A stretch of DNA of 64,000 nt from Sorghum bicolor (taxonomy: Eukaryota; Streptophyta; Magnoliopsida; Poales; Poaceae). The translations under genes and the position numbers were made by a program. Below, piece by piece: positions 44,157 through 53,881 of the stretch. Positions within the stretch are counted from its first letter, which is position 1. The number at the start of each line of letters is the position of its first letter. The notes under the pieces are model-generated. The model did not search any database. It worked only from the letters and a program-made list of their open reading frames with translations, and was not told where the DNA came from. The stretch covers positions 6,675,306-6,739,305 of the forward strand of contig NC_012876.2 in NCBI RefSeq assembly GCF_000003195.3. Reading direction: 5' to 3'.

Positions 44157-46072
44157 TGAAATAAAAAAGAGAGGAGTTAGAAGATGGTGGACTATAGAGT
44201 AGTTGCTACTCATGCTTGAGACATGGGAAAGGAACCAATTATACGTATGTGTATAGTGTAAGCTACTGTAGTTCCCTTGTACGCTTGTGATCCAGTTGCC
44301 AATGACAAATTCTGTGAGATGCTAGCTGGGATAATGGGATCAATAGCAATAATGATAAAATATGACCACATTAGCCAGCAATTATAATTTGTTACTCACA
44401 GTTTGATTTTGACTTGCTATGAAAACATCTTATATTTTTTTTATTCTTCCTGTTGCAACATACTCCAAAGTGATGGACGGTAGATATATTATTATACAAT
44501 TATTATAAGAGGTGCAAGGTCCTTTAAGAACTTGAAGCAGGGCGCAACGTCAGCCATTGATTCGTCAAATCAGGAAGATATGCAAAGATAAGATAGAGAA
44601 AAGAAAATGGAGTAATGAAGAAGGGGTTGCATGATTGTGTTTGGGTGAAGTATTATCTCAAATCCCGTGGGTCCCGTTATCTCTGATTTTTTTCTTTGCG
44701 TCGACAAAGTCTCGGTCAACTACATATTTGATCTATGTATATGGTCTCCCAAAGAACCTTTGGTCGGTGTCCTATACTCCCCAACAATAGAGATATACTA
44801 CTTGTCCCTTCCAAATTGTAAGCAACTCTAGCTTTTATAGACCCATTATATCTGTATATCTAAATATATGCTATGTCTAGATACATAGTTTGTACTATAC
44901 ATTTAGAAATTCTAGAACGATTTGTGATTTAGAACAGAGAAAGTAGTATAATAATAAGCATAATTGTTAGGTCCGAATTAATGGTGGTTTGATCAGAAAC
45001 CTAAAACTAGATCCTCTGTCATCCATCTTATCCAAGAGGTCCGCTACGAAATAAAATAGAGAAAATTCTTTTGAACCAGCTATAAATATTAATTAATATT
45101 TTCATGGTATTATTTCTTTCTCGTGCTTATACAAGTTAGAGCAGCGTCTTCAGATGCAGAGTCTGATTTCATGACAAAATTAGAAGCTGATGTGTTGATT
45201 GTTGCATGCACAGATATCTAAACCTCCCATGACTATATATACCAGTTAGAGAAGCATTGACGTCTATGATATCAAGTCCTGCTCCAAGACGAATTGAAAT
45301 CCATCATGCGATCGATGGACAAATATCTAAAATCGTATGTCGTTCATGTGGGTCACATAATAAGTCGTATGATATGTATTATAACATATATAAGGACATA
45401 TTTGCTTGGGCAACCGTACCATTTGCTACGCGTCACTCTTAAGAATGGATTGTTTCTTTGACGCCACAGTCAAATGTTGTCCCTCTTGTACCTATTTTTG
45501 TCTAACCCCCCACTAATCCAGCGCAACGTAGCCGTTAAGCAATGTCAAAACAGGTCACTTTCGGCGCCCTCCCCCACGCCAAACTCCCCTCCACAGCCCT
45601 CACGCACCTCAGCGCCGCCGCCGGTCTCGCCGGCGCCCATGCATCCAGGGCAAAACGGACAAAACGTCATGCGCGCGGCTCACGCGAGTGAAGGTGAAGC
45701 TGGGCGAAGCTAGATTTTCAGCTTCGTGCGGGCGAACCGCCTGTTTGGTGAATTGGCGTTTTTGGTTGGAGGAGCCGTAAAACAGCTCCTGAAGCTGTGT
45801 CCGGGAAGCCCTACCAGAAGCAACCTTATACTCTGAAAAATATTGTACACGGCACCGAGATTACTCATTTCCCATCCACTGTGAGTATGTGACTCTAAAG
45901 AACAAAGCGATTTCTTTTTTTCTTTTGAAAGTAACAAACAAAGCGATTTCTGGTGCTCATGAACAGGGGGGCAAAACAACAAAGGGGTATGAGTCATGAC
46001 AGCGGAAATCCAACGAAACAGACGGCGGCGCCTTTTCATGTCAGACGCCCAGCGATCCATCACAGATAAGAT
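44157..46072. other. Intergenic, nothing convincing
   Basis: AT-rich to about 45470. 45540-45720 is Pro/Ser-rich in one frame but unrecognised. 45690-45830 has the look of a worn MITE end (CCTGTTTGGTGAATTGG). No supported gene. Confidence 0.45.
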
Positions 46073-47093
46073 TTACTTGCGAAGATAGATGGTGATGACA
46101 TTGAGTGCCGCAATGAAGAATACCATCGCTAGCTGGGTTGTTGTGAGGCCGCCTTTACTGACTTGGCGGCTGCTGCAATAGACAGATAGATATATGTTCA
46201 ATCAGCAATAAACATCAGATATCCAGGGTGGAAGTCCTGAAAGATTCAAGAAGCCAGCAAGCAGCCAAGCACCACTAAACTAAAGCACAGACACACGCCG
46301 GCCGATTGCCGACGATAAATCGCTTCGACGACGACGGCGATCTAGCTACTCTCACCTGCTGGCCGCCCCCTGCTGATGATCGGCGGTGGTGGTGGTGCGC
46401 GGCCTCCTCATCATGGCGCCGTCTTCGGCTTCGGCGACGGTGGTGCGCGGCCTCCTCGTCATCACGTGATCGGCGATGGAGATGCACGGCCACACCATGA
46501 CTTCATCGGAGGTGGTGGTGGTGCGCGGCCTCATCATCATGGAGATCGCGTGGCGGAGGAGCCTGGCGGTGGCCATGCTTGGTTTGTACACGAACATGTC
46601 GGCGTCGATGTAGGGCGCCCGCGGCCGGCCGCCGTTGGGCTCGAACTGCTCGTGGATGTTCTCCAACGACCCTTGAAAACCCACCGCGTCCAGGTACATC
46701 ATCTGATCGTACTCCACGAACTGCACCGACGACGACGACATCAATTTTAATTTAGCGACCGTGCACACCATACATATTATCGCAGCTTGAATAAATAAAC
46801 TAGTTTGTGGATACCTCCCAGACGCGGAGCTTGTTGTAGTGGGGCGGGAACACGGGCTGGACCTCGCGGACGACGCAGCCCAGCTCATCCATGAGGACGC
46901 GGCGGCGGGACTCCGGCACGTCGGGGAGGACGGCGACCACCAGCGGGTAGGCCGAGCCGGCGTTGCGAAGGCCCTTTGCCAGCCCCACCACGCCCTTGAA
47001 GTTGTCATCGGCGCCGTCGTCGTTCGCCAGGACCGTCACGTACGCCCTCGTCGCCGGCGTCACCGGCGCAGCAGCGTTGTTGTTGACCGCCAT
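46073..47093 (-). CDS. Galactinol synthase-derived gene with new C-terminus (three exons)
   Basis: The model is exon 1 46815-47093, exon 2 46356-46720 and exon 3 46073-46172. Both introns are GT-AG and phases agree, giving 247 residues. Exon 1 matches galactinol synthase (GT8 family): FKGVVGLAKGL, SAYPLVVAVLPDVPESRRR, VVREVQPVFPP, KLRVWE. Exon 2 begins FVEYDQMMYLDAVGFQGSLE, where functional enzymes have YLDAD; the metal-binding DxD is lost. About 15 residues before KLRVWE and roughly 80 residues of the catalytic core are missing. The rest of exon 2 is Arg/Thr-rich repeats (RRPRTT three times). Exon 3 adds a membrane-like helix (LAMVFFIAALNVITIYL). Normal enzymes are about 330 residues and make galactinol for raffinose sugars; this protein should be catalytically dead. 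It may be a pseudogene or a neofunctionalised chimera. Confidence 0.6.
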
Positions 47094-47232
47094 ATCGACG
47101 GGACGGGCTGGCAGCTTGTGAACGAGCTTTGTTTGGGAATTTGGAGTGCTTGTAAGTTATTTGGCTGATTGCCTCATGCATCCACGGTGCTGCGGTGCGT
47201 GTGCCGGTGGCCGGTCCCGACGGCCGACGAGG

Positions 47233-47240
47233 TTTAAATA
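47233..47240 (-). promoter_or_regulatory. TATA box for the galactinol synthase-derived gene
   Basis: On the minus strand TATTTAAA lies 140 bp upstream of the ATG at 47093. This allows a leader of about 110 bases. Confidence 0.5.
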
Positions 47241-47279
47241 GGCAACACACGAAACAGGAGGTCGGAATGTTAGCTCCAA

Positions 47280-49619
47280 GGCAGGAATACCTGTGGCGCC
47301 GTGGCGGTGCCGCGGGATCGAACGCCGAGAGCATCATGTGGACTGTGGATATGGATGGTTCTGGACGAGTATATCAGGAGGAAGCGTGGAACTGTTGTAG
47401 CCAAACCAAAGCAAATTGGATAGTTGATCATGTGACCTACTTCTATAAAGTTGGCATTAGAGACGGGGGATAAAGCTCCAGCATGGTGGCTTGTAGGTGT
47501 AGCAATGGTCATGCGTTTCACAAGAAACTAGGAACATTAGCTTCATGGCATACCTGTGGCGCCGTGGCGGTGCCGTGGGGATCGAACGCCGAGAGCATCG
47601 TGTGAATTGTGGATATAGATGGTTCTGGATGACTATATCAGGAGGAAGAGTGAAACCACTATGATCAAACCAAAGCAATGGGTAGTTGATCTTGTGACTC
47701 ACTCTATAAAGTGCAGCGGTGACGTGGGATCGGACAACGAGAGCATCGTGTGGATCGTGGATATGGAAGGTTCTATACAAGTATACCAGGAGGTATGTGA
47801 GACTGTTGTGGATATTATGTTACATTTTAGCTTTAAAATAAGCAAGCATCTCAAGCTAAGTGCTAGTATATGCATTCTCTAATGCATAACAACACAAAAT
47901 TATAACTTTTATTGGATTAATTTACTAACAAAAATTATATATCATTTTCCAAACATGTCAATGGAGCGTTTATGTCTATAAAATGCAATGTCTAACTAAC
48001 AAGAATGCAATGAGTTCACTATATCGGTGGTTAAGAGAAATATGACTATAAACTGTTTTTTCCTTGGCAGCTACAATAATTTACTTGAGGGTTTACACCC
48101 AAAGAAACTAGAACTTTCTTGGCGGTTTCTAGTTACACCCAAGGAAATGTGAATTACCTTTGGTGGCTTGTAGGTGTAGCAATGGTCATGCGTTTCACAA
48201 GAACACTAGGAACATTAGCTTCATGGCATACCTGTGGCACTGTGGCGGTGCCGTGGGGATCGAACGCCGAGAGCATCGTGTGGATTGTGGATATAGATGG
48301 TTCTGGATGACTATATCAGGAGGAAGAGTGAAACCACTGTGATCAAACCAAAGCAATGGGTAGTTGATCTTGTGACTCACTCTATAAAGTGCAGCGGTGA
48401 CGTGGGATCGGACAACGAGAGCATCGTGTGGATCGTGGATATGGAAGGTTCTATACAAGTATACCAGGAGGAAGGTGAGACTGTTGTGGCCAAATCAAAG
48501 CAAAATGGGTAGTTGTCCCACGGTATAAATTGTGGCGGTGCCGTGGGATTGGATAGTGAGAGCATCATGTGGATTATAGATATGGAAGGTTCAGAACGAG
48601 TATACCAGAAGAAATGAAAGAGTGAAACCCATGTGGTCAAACCAAAGCAAAATGGATAGTTGACCATGTGGTCCCACTCCTATAAAGTATGGTATTAGAG
48701 ATGAGGGATAAAGCTTCATGGTCGCTTGTAGGTGTAGCAATGGTCATGTGTTTCACAAGAACACAAGGAACATTAGCTTCATGGCATACCTGTGGCGCCG
48801 TGGTGGTGCCGCGGGATCGAAAGCCGAGAGCATCATGTGGATTGTGGATATATATGGTTCTGGACGAGTACACTAGGAGGTGTAACCGTTGTGACCAAAC
48901 CAAAGCAAAGTAGGTAGTTGATCTTGTGACCCACTCTATAAAGTGTAGCGGTGCTGTGGGATCAAACAACGAGAGCATCATGTGGGTCGTGGATATGGAA
49001 GGTTTCGGACAAGTGTCCGAGGAGGAAGCGTGAAACTGTTGTGGCCAAAGCGAAGAAAAATGGGTAGTTGCCCCACTGTATAAATTGTCGCGGTGCCGTG
49101 GGATCGGATAGTGAAAGCATCCTGTGGACTGTGGATGTGGAAGGTTTGGGACGAGTATACCAGAAGGAATGGAAGAGTGAAACCTATGCGGTCAAATCGA
49201 AGCAAAATGGGTAGCTGACCATGTGGCTCCGCTTCGATAAAGTATGGTACTAGAGATGGGGGATAAAGCTTCATGGTGGCTTGTAGGTGTAGCAGTGGCC
49301 ATGTGTTTCACAAGAACACCAGGAACATTAGCTTCAAGGCATATATGTGGCGCCATGGCGGTGCCACGGGATTGAACGACAAGATGATCCTATGGATTGT
49401 GGATATGGAAAGTTCTAGATTAGTATACCAGGAGGAAGCATAAAAACATTATGGCCAAATCCTAGGTCGAGTATACCAGAAGGAATGGAAGAGTGAAACC
49501 TATGTGGTCAAATCGAAGCAAAATGGGTAGCTGACCATGTGGCCCCACTTCTATAAAGTATGGTACTAGAGATGGGGGATAAGGCTTCATGCTGGCTTGT
49601 AGGTGTAGCAGTGGCCATG
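47280..49619. repeat. Tandem array of diverged ~140-175-bp units in a higher-order pattern
   Basis: Monomers share GCGGTGCCGTGGGATCG, GAGAGCATCATGTGGATTG, GTGGATATGGAAGGTTC, AGTATACCAGGAGGAA and CCAAAGCAAAATGGGTAG. A longer spacer phrase, GCTTGTAGGTGTAGCA, recurs at 47489, 48166, 48724, 49279 and 49595. 47820-48120 is an unrelated AT-rich interruption. Repeated short open frames on both strands are by-products. The array is cut at 49619 by the retrotransposon and resumes at 63936. Confidence 0.8.
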
Positions 49620-50670
49620 TGTCGAGGGTATCGGTAAGGGGTACCCTCAGCAATACGCATTATGAGATTGCCCGTACGAAGGTCGAAACCCTTAATTCGA
49701 CGCTCTAATCTTACGTATGCGCCGCCATCGACGGTCGCAGCCTCGAAGACGGAAATAGCCTCGAGCGAATCGGTTCAGGACTCGAGCCACGACTGCCGTC
49801 GATGACGGAAGCGGGCTCGAGCGAATCAAGAGGAGTCGGGCGCGAGGACACTGTCCGCCGCCTGACGCGCGCACGCGAGCTGGAGCATTAAATGCACCTG
49901 ACGCTTCCCACCTAACACACAGGTCATGGGAGGCGTGATAGGGAGCAAGCTTCTGTCCCATCGTTCTTTTTGCAGCTTTCCCACCGAACGACCCAGGGCG
50001 TGTCAGGACGCAAGAAACAAGGATGGAACGTCTAATCGGGACCCCCTCGAGATATCCAAGGTCAGCGCTCCAGATACCAGCGTATTACACGGCGTCCGAC
50101 CCTCGACCAAACAGGGCCCCTACCCAGGAACAAGTTGGGCGTCGACTAACTTCATCACAGCTACGCCGTCGGGTCCGCCACCATACCGTACAAGCGTGCG
50201 ACCTCAGGACCGGCACAAGGCGGCTGGCAGGGCAGAACACAGGAGCACGCGTGATCATCACCGAGCTATCAAGATGGGACGGCTCGAGGCCATGCCGTAC
50301 GGAAGCCTCGAGTAGGTCAGCGCTCCATGCGGCTATCGATCCCTACTCTAACATCTATGCATGTACCCTGTGTCTCTCCTTGGAACTATAAAAGGAGGGA
50401 CTCAGGAATAGAAGAGGGATCACAACACAGAACACACACACACTCGTACGCAGTAGAGCTGCGCACTTCATACCACGCTTGTATTCGCCCCTGTACAAGC
50501 ACTTAGGTGCAAGATAATACAAACTCTCTCCCCCCCCCGCTGGACGTAGGGCCTTCTCTTGCCCGAACCAGGATAAAACTCAGTGTCTTCTTGCATCACC
50601 ATCCGGAAAAGGGGAGCACGCATACAAATTTACTCGTCGGTGTGACCCCCCGGGAGACAAAACACCGACA
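49620..50670 (+). repeat. 5' LTR
   Basis: 1,051 bp, TGTCGAGGGTATCGG to AAACACCGACA. It contains TATAAAAG at 50387-50394. Compared by eye with the 3' LTR, the only difference found is G at 50073 against A at 63338. Confidence 0.95.
50387..50394 (+). promoter_or_regulatory. TATA box of the 5' LTR
   Basis: TATAAAAG, followed about 30 bases on by CACAACACAGAACACAC, a plausible RNA start. The same site is at 63652-63659 in the 3' LTR. Confidence 0.75.
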
Positions 50671-50671
50671 G

Positions 50672-50689
50672 TTGGCGCGCCAGGTAGGG
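50672..50689 (+). other. Primer-binding site
   Basis: TGGCGCGCCAGGTAGGGG begins two bases after the 5' LTR. TGG matches the complement of a tRNA CCA end, as expected for minus-strand priming. I did not assign the tRNA. Confidence 0.8.
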
Positions 50690-50728
50690 GCCCTGCGTGT
50701 TTTTCACCGATTTCCCAACACTTTCCGG

Positions 50729-53700
50729 ATGGCTACTCCTGCCTCGCCACTTCCGCGCTCCACGGTGATTTGGTTTGGGAGTCTCGAGTTCATGTCTACG
50801 GGCTCCGGCTACGACATGATCTTGCTCTCAGTCAAAGGACCAGGAGAAGTCCGCGTTACGCCAGCACGGTTGAAGGCCCCAAGACGCCCTCACCACCACG
50901 CCTCTCCGCCTAAGAAGAGGCGCGGGCTCAACCACCACGGCCCCTCTGCTTCAGCGCGACCAGCAACTCGCGCAAGGCAGGATATGGGCCACAAAGCAGC
51001 GACACCGCGTGACCGAGCAACAAACACAACGACTCAGCACCACGCGACGACAGGGGGAGACACGTCTCGCGCGACCTCCCCCACCGTGGCTAGGCTACTT
51101 CCACACGGGTTGTTCTCTCCAAGGGCGGCACTGCCGTTCGGGTTGGACAACGCCGCGGCGTCGCTCGCCAAGACGATACGCCCAAATGTTCAGACGCACG
51201 TGGAAAGACCAATGGTCATCCCACGTAGCTCCGAAGAGCAGCGGCCGACGTCCGAACTGCCGGACCTTTCCCGAGTACGAGGCCTCCGCCGTCTAGGCCC
51301 CGGGCGATACTCGATCACCTCCCTCGAGCAACGATGGTCGGAGGAAGGACGTGAGTGTTCCCGTACTACAGAACCAGATTCCGACTCCGAGACAGACAGC
51401 TACGACCCTACGAGGGAATGCTATCACCTCGACGGGGCGGCAGAAACCACCGACGAAACACGGGATGCCGCTGCGGGTGGTCGAGCCCCCGCGACGCAAG
51501 AAGACCCCAGGACGCCTGGGAATGACGGACGGTTCGAACCTCTTCCTCAGGAAGATAGAACTGCGCAGCTCGCGCAGCTGCGGGAGCTCAAAATGAAGCT
51601 TGACGAAGATCGCGAGCGCCTCGTCCTGCTCGAGCAAATCCTCGAACAAGACCTGCCTTACCCGCCGGGCGGAAGTGTCCGCAGACGCGCTCGAGAGGTA
51701 CATCGACAGATCGTCGGTGACACAGAGGCGGAGCAACTCGTCGGCCGTTTCCCTCGAGCAGGCCAGAATGTAGTAGCAGCGACGATGCTGCTACGAAACA
51801 TGCCAGAGCCGTCAAATTCCCAGGCCCGACGAATTCGAGATGAAGTTCAGACATTGCTCCAGGTGGCAGCAGTTCAACAAGCCGAAAGTTCGGCATCTCG
51901 ACGACGAGGAGCTGCCACAGAGAAGCGCGGCGAACAGCCCCTAATCGAAGAGGAGGTGTCTGTCCAGCAACAACCTCCCCCTCGAGGTAGAAAGACCGCT
52001 CTCATCCTCCCTGCCGACAACCAACGTCGACACGACGCGCGACACGACGCTAAAGAAAATAGACGCCGCCGGCACGGAGACGCGGAGGAACGTGGTTATA
52101 GCGCGCATCGCGGCGGGAGGTACGACAGTGATGAGGACCGGGTGGCCCCCGAGCCACCAGGCCCGCGGGTGTTCAGCAGGGCGATTCGCAGTACGCCCCT
52201 GCCTAGTCCATTCCGACCCCCAACCAGCATCGCAAAGTACAATGGAGAAACCAAGCCAGAACTATGGCTGGCCGATTTCAGGTTGGCTTGTCAGCTAGGT
52301 GGCGCTCGGGGGGATGATCGAGCCATCATCAGACAGCTACCCCTTTTCCTCTCCGACACCGCCCGTCGATGGCTCGAGGAACTCCCAGCCAATCAGATTC
52401 ACAACTGGGCTGACCTGGTCAGAGTCTTCGAGGGTAATTTCAAGGGGACCTATATACGGCCAGGGAACTCGTGGGACCTCAGCAAATGCAAGCAGAAGTC
52501 AGGAGAGACTCTTCGGGAGTACGCTCGACGCTTCTCGAAGCAGCACACTGAGTTGCCACACATTCCCGACCACGACGTCATCTTGGCGTTTGTCTCGGGC
52601 ACCACCAGTCGAGACTTGGTGCGGGAATTAGGCCGCAATCGACCTCAAACCGTCGACGAGCTGATGGACGTAGTGGCTAACTACGCGGCAGGGGAGGAGG
52701 CAGTCGGCGCCTTCTTCAGCTCAGAAGGAAGAAAAGGCAAGCAGCCCGTCGATGAAGACGGGACTTCCGGTCGAGGCCTCAAGAAAAATAAAAAGAAGCA
52801 GAAAGTGCGGCAGTTCCACCAGGGAGATTCGGGCGACGACCTCGTCGCCACGATGGATCGAAAGAAGCCGCGAGGCCCTCCGGAGGGAGGGATCTTCGAC
52901 AAGATGTTGGAGGAGCCGTGCCCATACCATAAGGGAGGCGCTAACCACAAACTCAAGGATTGTCGCATGCTGAGAAAGCATTTCGACGGTCAGGGGCTCA
53001 AAAAAGATGCGCGCGATGACTCCAAGAAAGAGAAGGCTGGCGGCAAGGAGGACAACAAAGATGACGACGGCTTCCCCGCCGTCCACGACTGCTACATGAT
53101 CTATGGCGGGCCTTCGACTCAGTTGACCACGAGGCAGCGCAAGAGGGAGCGTCGCGAAGTCTTTGCGGCAAGGATGGCGGTGCCCCAGTACCTTAGCTGG
53201 TCAAGCACTCCCATCACCTTCGACCGAGAAGATCACCCTGACAAGGTGGTCGCCCCAGGCGTCTACCCGCTCGTCGTCGACCCCATCATCGTCAACACCC
53301 GACTCTCGAAAGTGCTGATGGACGGCGGCAGCAGCCTCAACATCATCTACCTCGAGACCCTCGATCTCCTTGGCATCGATAGAGGACGCCTCCAGCCAAG
53401 CGCCGGCGGCTTCCATGGCGTCGTACCAGGGAAAAAGGCACTGCCAGTAGGTCGAATCAACCTACCGGTCTGCTTCGGCACGGCGGCCAACTTCAGGAAG
53501 GAGACCCTCACCTTTGAGGTGGTTGGGTTCCGAGGCACGTACCACGCCATCATCGGACGACCGGGCTACGCCAAGTTCATGGCTATACCCAACTACACAT
53601 ACTTGAAGCTGAAGATGCCAGGTCCCAAAGGCGTCATCACCATCAGTTCTTCCTTCGAGCACGCGTACGAGTGCGACGTCGAGTGCGTCGAGTACGGGGA

Positions 53701-53881
53701 GGCGGTCGAGAGCTCCACCGAGCTCGTTGCGAAGCTCGAAGCCATGGCCGCTGAGGCTCCAGAACCTAAACGTCATGCGGGCAGCTTCGAGGCGGCGGAA
53801 GGAACTAAGAAGATCCCGCTCGACCCCAACAACTCCGACGGCAAGGTGCTGACAATCAGCACCGACCTCGACCCCAAATAG
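50729..53881 (+). CDS. gag: Gag with aspartic protease region
   Basis: 1,050 residues from ATG at 50729. The open frame extends upstream into the LTR, but this is the first ATG after the primer-binding site with a sensible position. Residues 1-480 are basic and low in recognisable structure. The retrotransposon gag domain spans about 500-660 (YNGETKPELWLADFRLACQL, then FEGNFKGTYIRP, SKCKQKSGETLREYARRFSK). A zinc-knuckle-like CPYHKGGANHKLKDC lies near 731-746. The protease active site VLMDGGSSLNIIY is near 861-874, with DGGS in place of DTG/DSG, as is usual in this lineage. It ends in TAG at 53879-53881, in the same frame as pol. Gag builds the particle; the protease matures it. Confidence 0.9.
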   Translation: MATPASPLPRSTVIWFGSLEFMSTGSGYDMILLSVKGPGEVRVTPARLKAPRRPHHHASPPKKRRGLNHHGPSASARPATRARQDMGHKAATPRDRATNTTTQHHATTGGDTSRATSPTVARLLPHGLFSPRAALPFGLDNAAASLAKTIRPNVQTHVERPMVIPRSSEEQRPTSELPDLSRVRGLRRLGPGRYSITSLEQRWSEEGRECSRTTEPDSDSETDSYDPTRECYHLDGAAETTDETRDAAAGGRAPATQEDPRTPGNDGRFEPLPQEDRTAQLAQLRELKMKLDEDRERLVLLEQILEQDLPYPPGGSVRRRAREVHRQIVGDTEAEQLVGRFPRAGQNVVAATMLLRNMPEPSNSQARRIRDEVQTLLQVAAVQQAESSASRRRGAATEKRGEQPLIEEEVSVQQQPPPRGRKTALILPADNQRRHDARHDAKENRRRRHGDAEERGYSAHRGGRYDSDEDRVAPEPPGPRVFSRAIRSTPLPSPFRPPTSIAKYNGETKPELWLADFRLACQLGGARGDDRAIIRQLPLFLSDTARRWLEELPANQIHNWADLVRVFEGNFKGTYIRPGNSWDLSKCKQKSGETLREYARRFSKQHTELPHIPDHDVILAFVSGTTSRDLVRELGRNRPQTVDELMDVVANYAAGEEAVGAFFSSEGRKGKQPVDEDGTSGRGLKKNKKKQKVRQFHQGDSGDDLVATMDRKKPRGPPEGGIFDKMLEEPCPYHKGGANHKLKDCRMLRKHFDGQGLKKDARDDSKKEKAGGKEDNKDDDGFPAVHDCYMIYGGPSTQLTTRQRKRERREVFAARMAVPQYLSWSSTPITFDREDHPDKVVAPGVYPLVVDPIIVNTRLSKVLMDGGSSLNIIYLETLDLLGIDRGRLQPSAGGFHGVVPGKKALPVGRINLPVCFGTAANFRKETLTFEVVGFRGTYHAIIGRPGYAKFMAIPNYTYLKLKMPGPKGVITISSSFEHAYECDVECVEYGEAVESSTELVAKLEAMAAEAPEPKRHAGSFEAAEGTKKIPLDPNNSDGKVLTISTDLDPK

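Noticed and set aside
47195..49653. Repeated short open frames on both strands
   Set aside because: They recur because the DNA is a tandem array. Their similarity to each other is not evidence of a gene family.
49692..50391. Open frames inside the LTRs, repeated at 62957-63656
   Set aside because: They occur identically in both LTRs, overlap on both strands and lack recognisable domains; LTR sequence explains them.
53306..53350. Protease motif DGGS instead of DTG/DSG as a defect
   Set aside because: Tat-lineage plant elements commonly read DGGSS at this site, so it is not evidence of inactivation.
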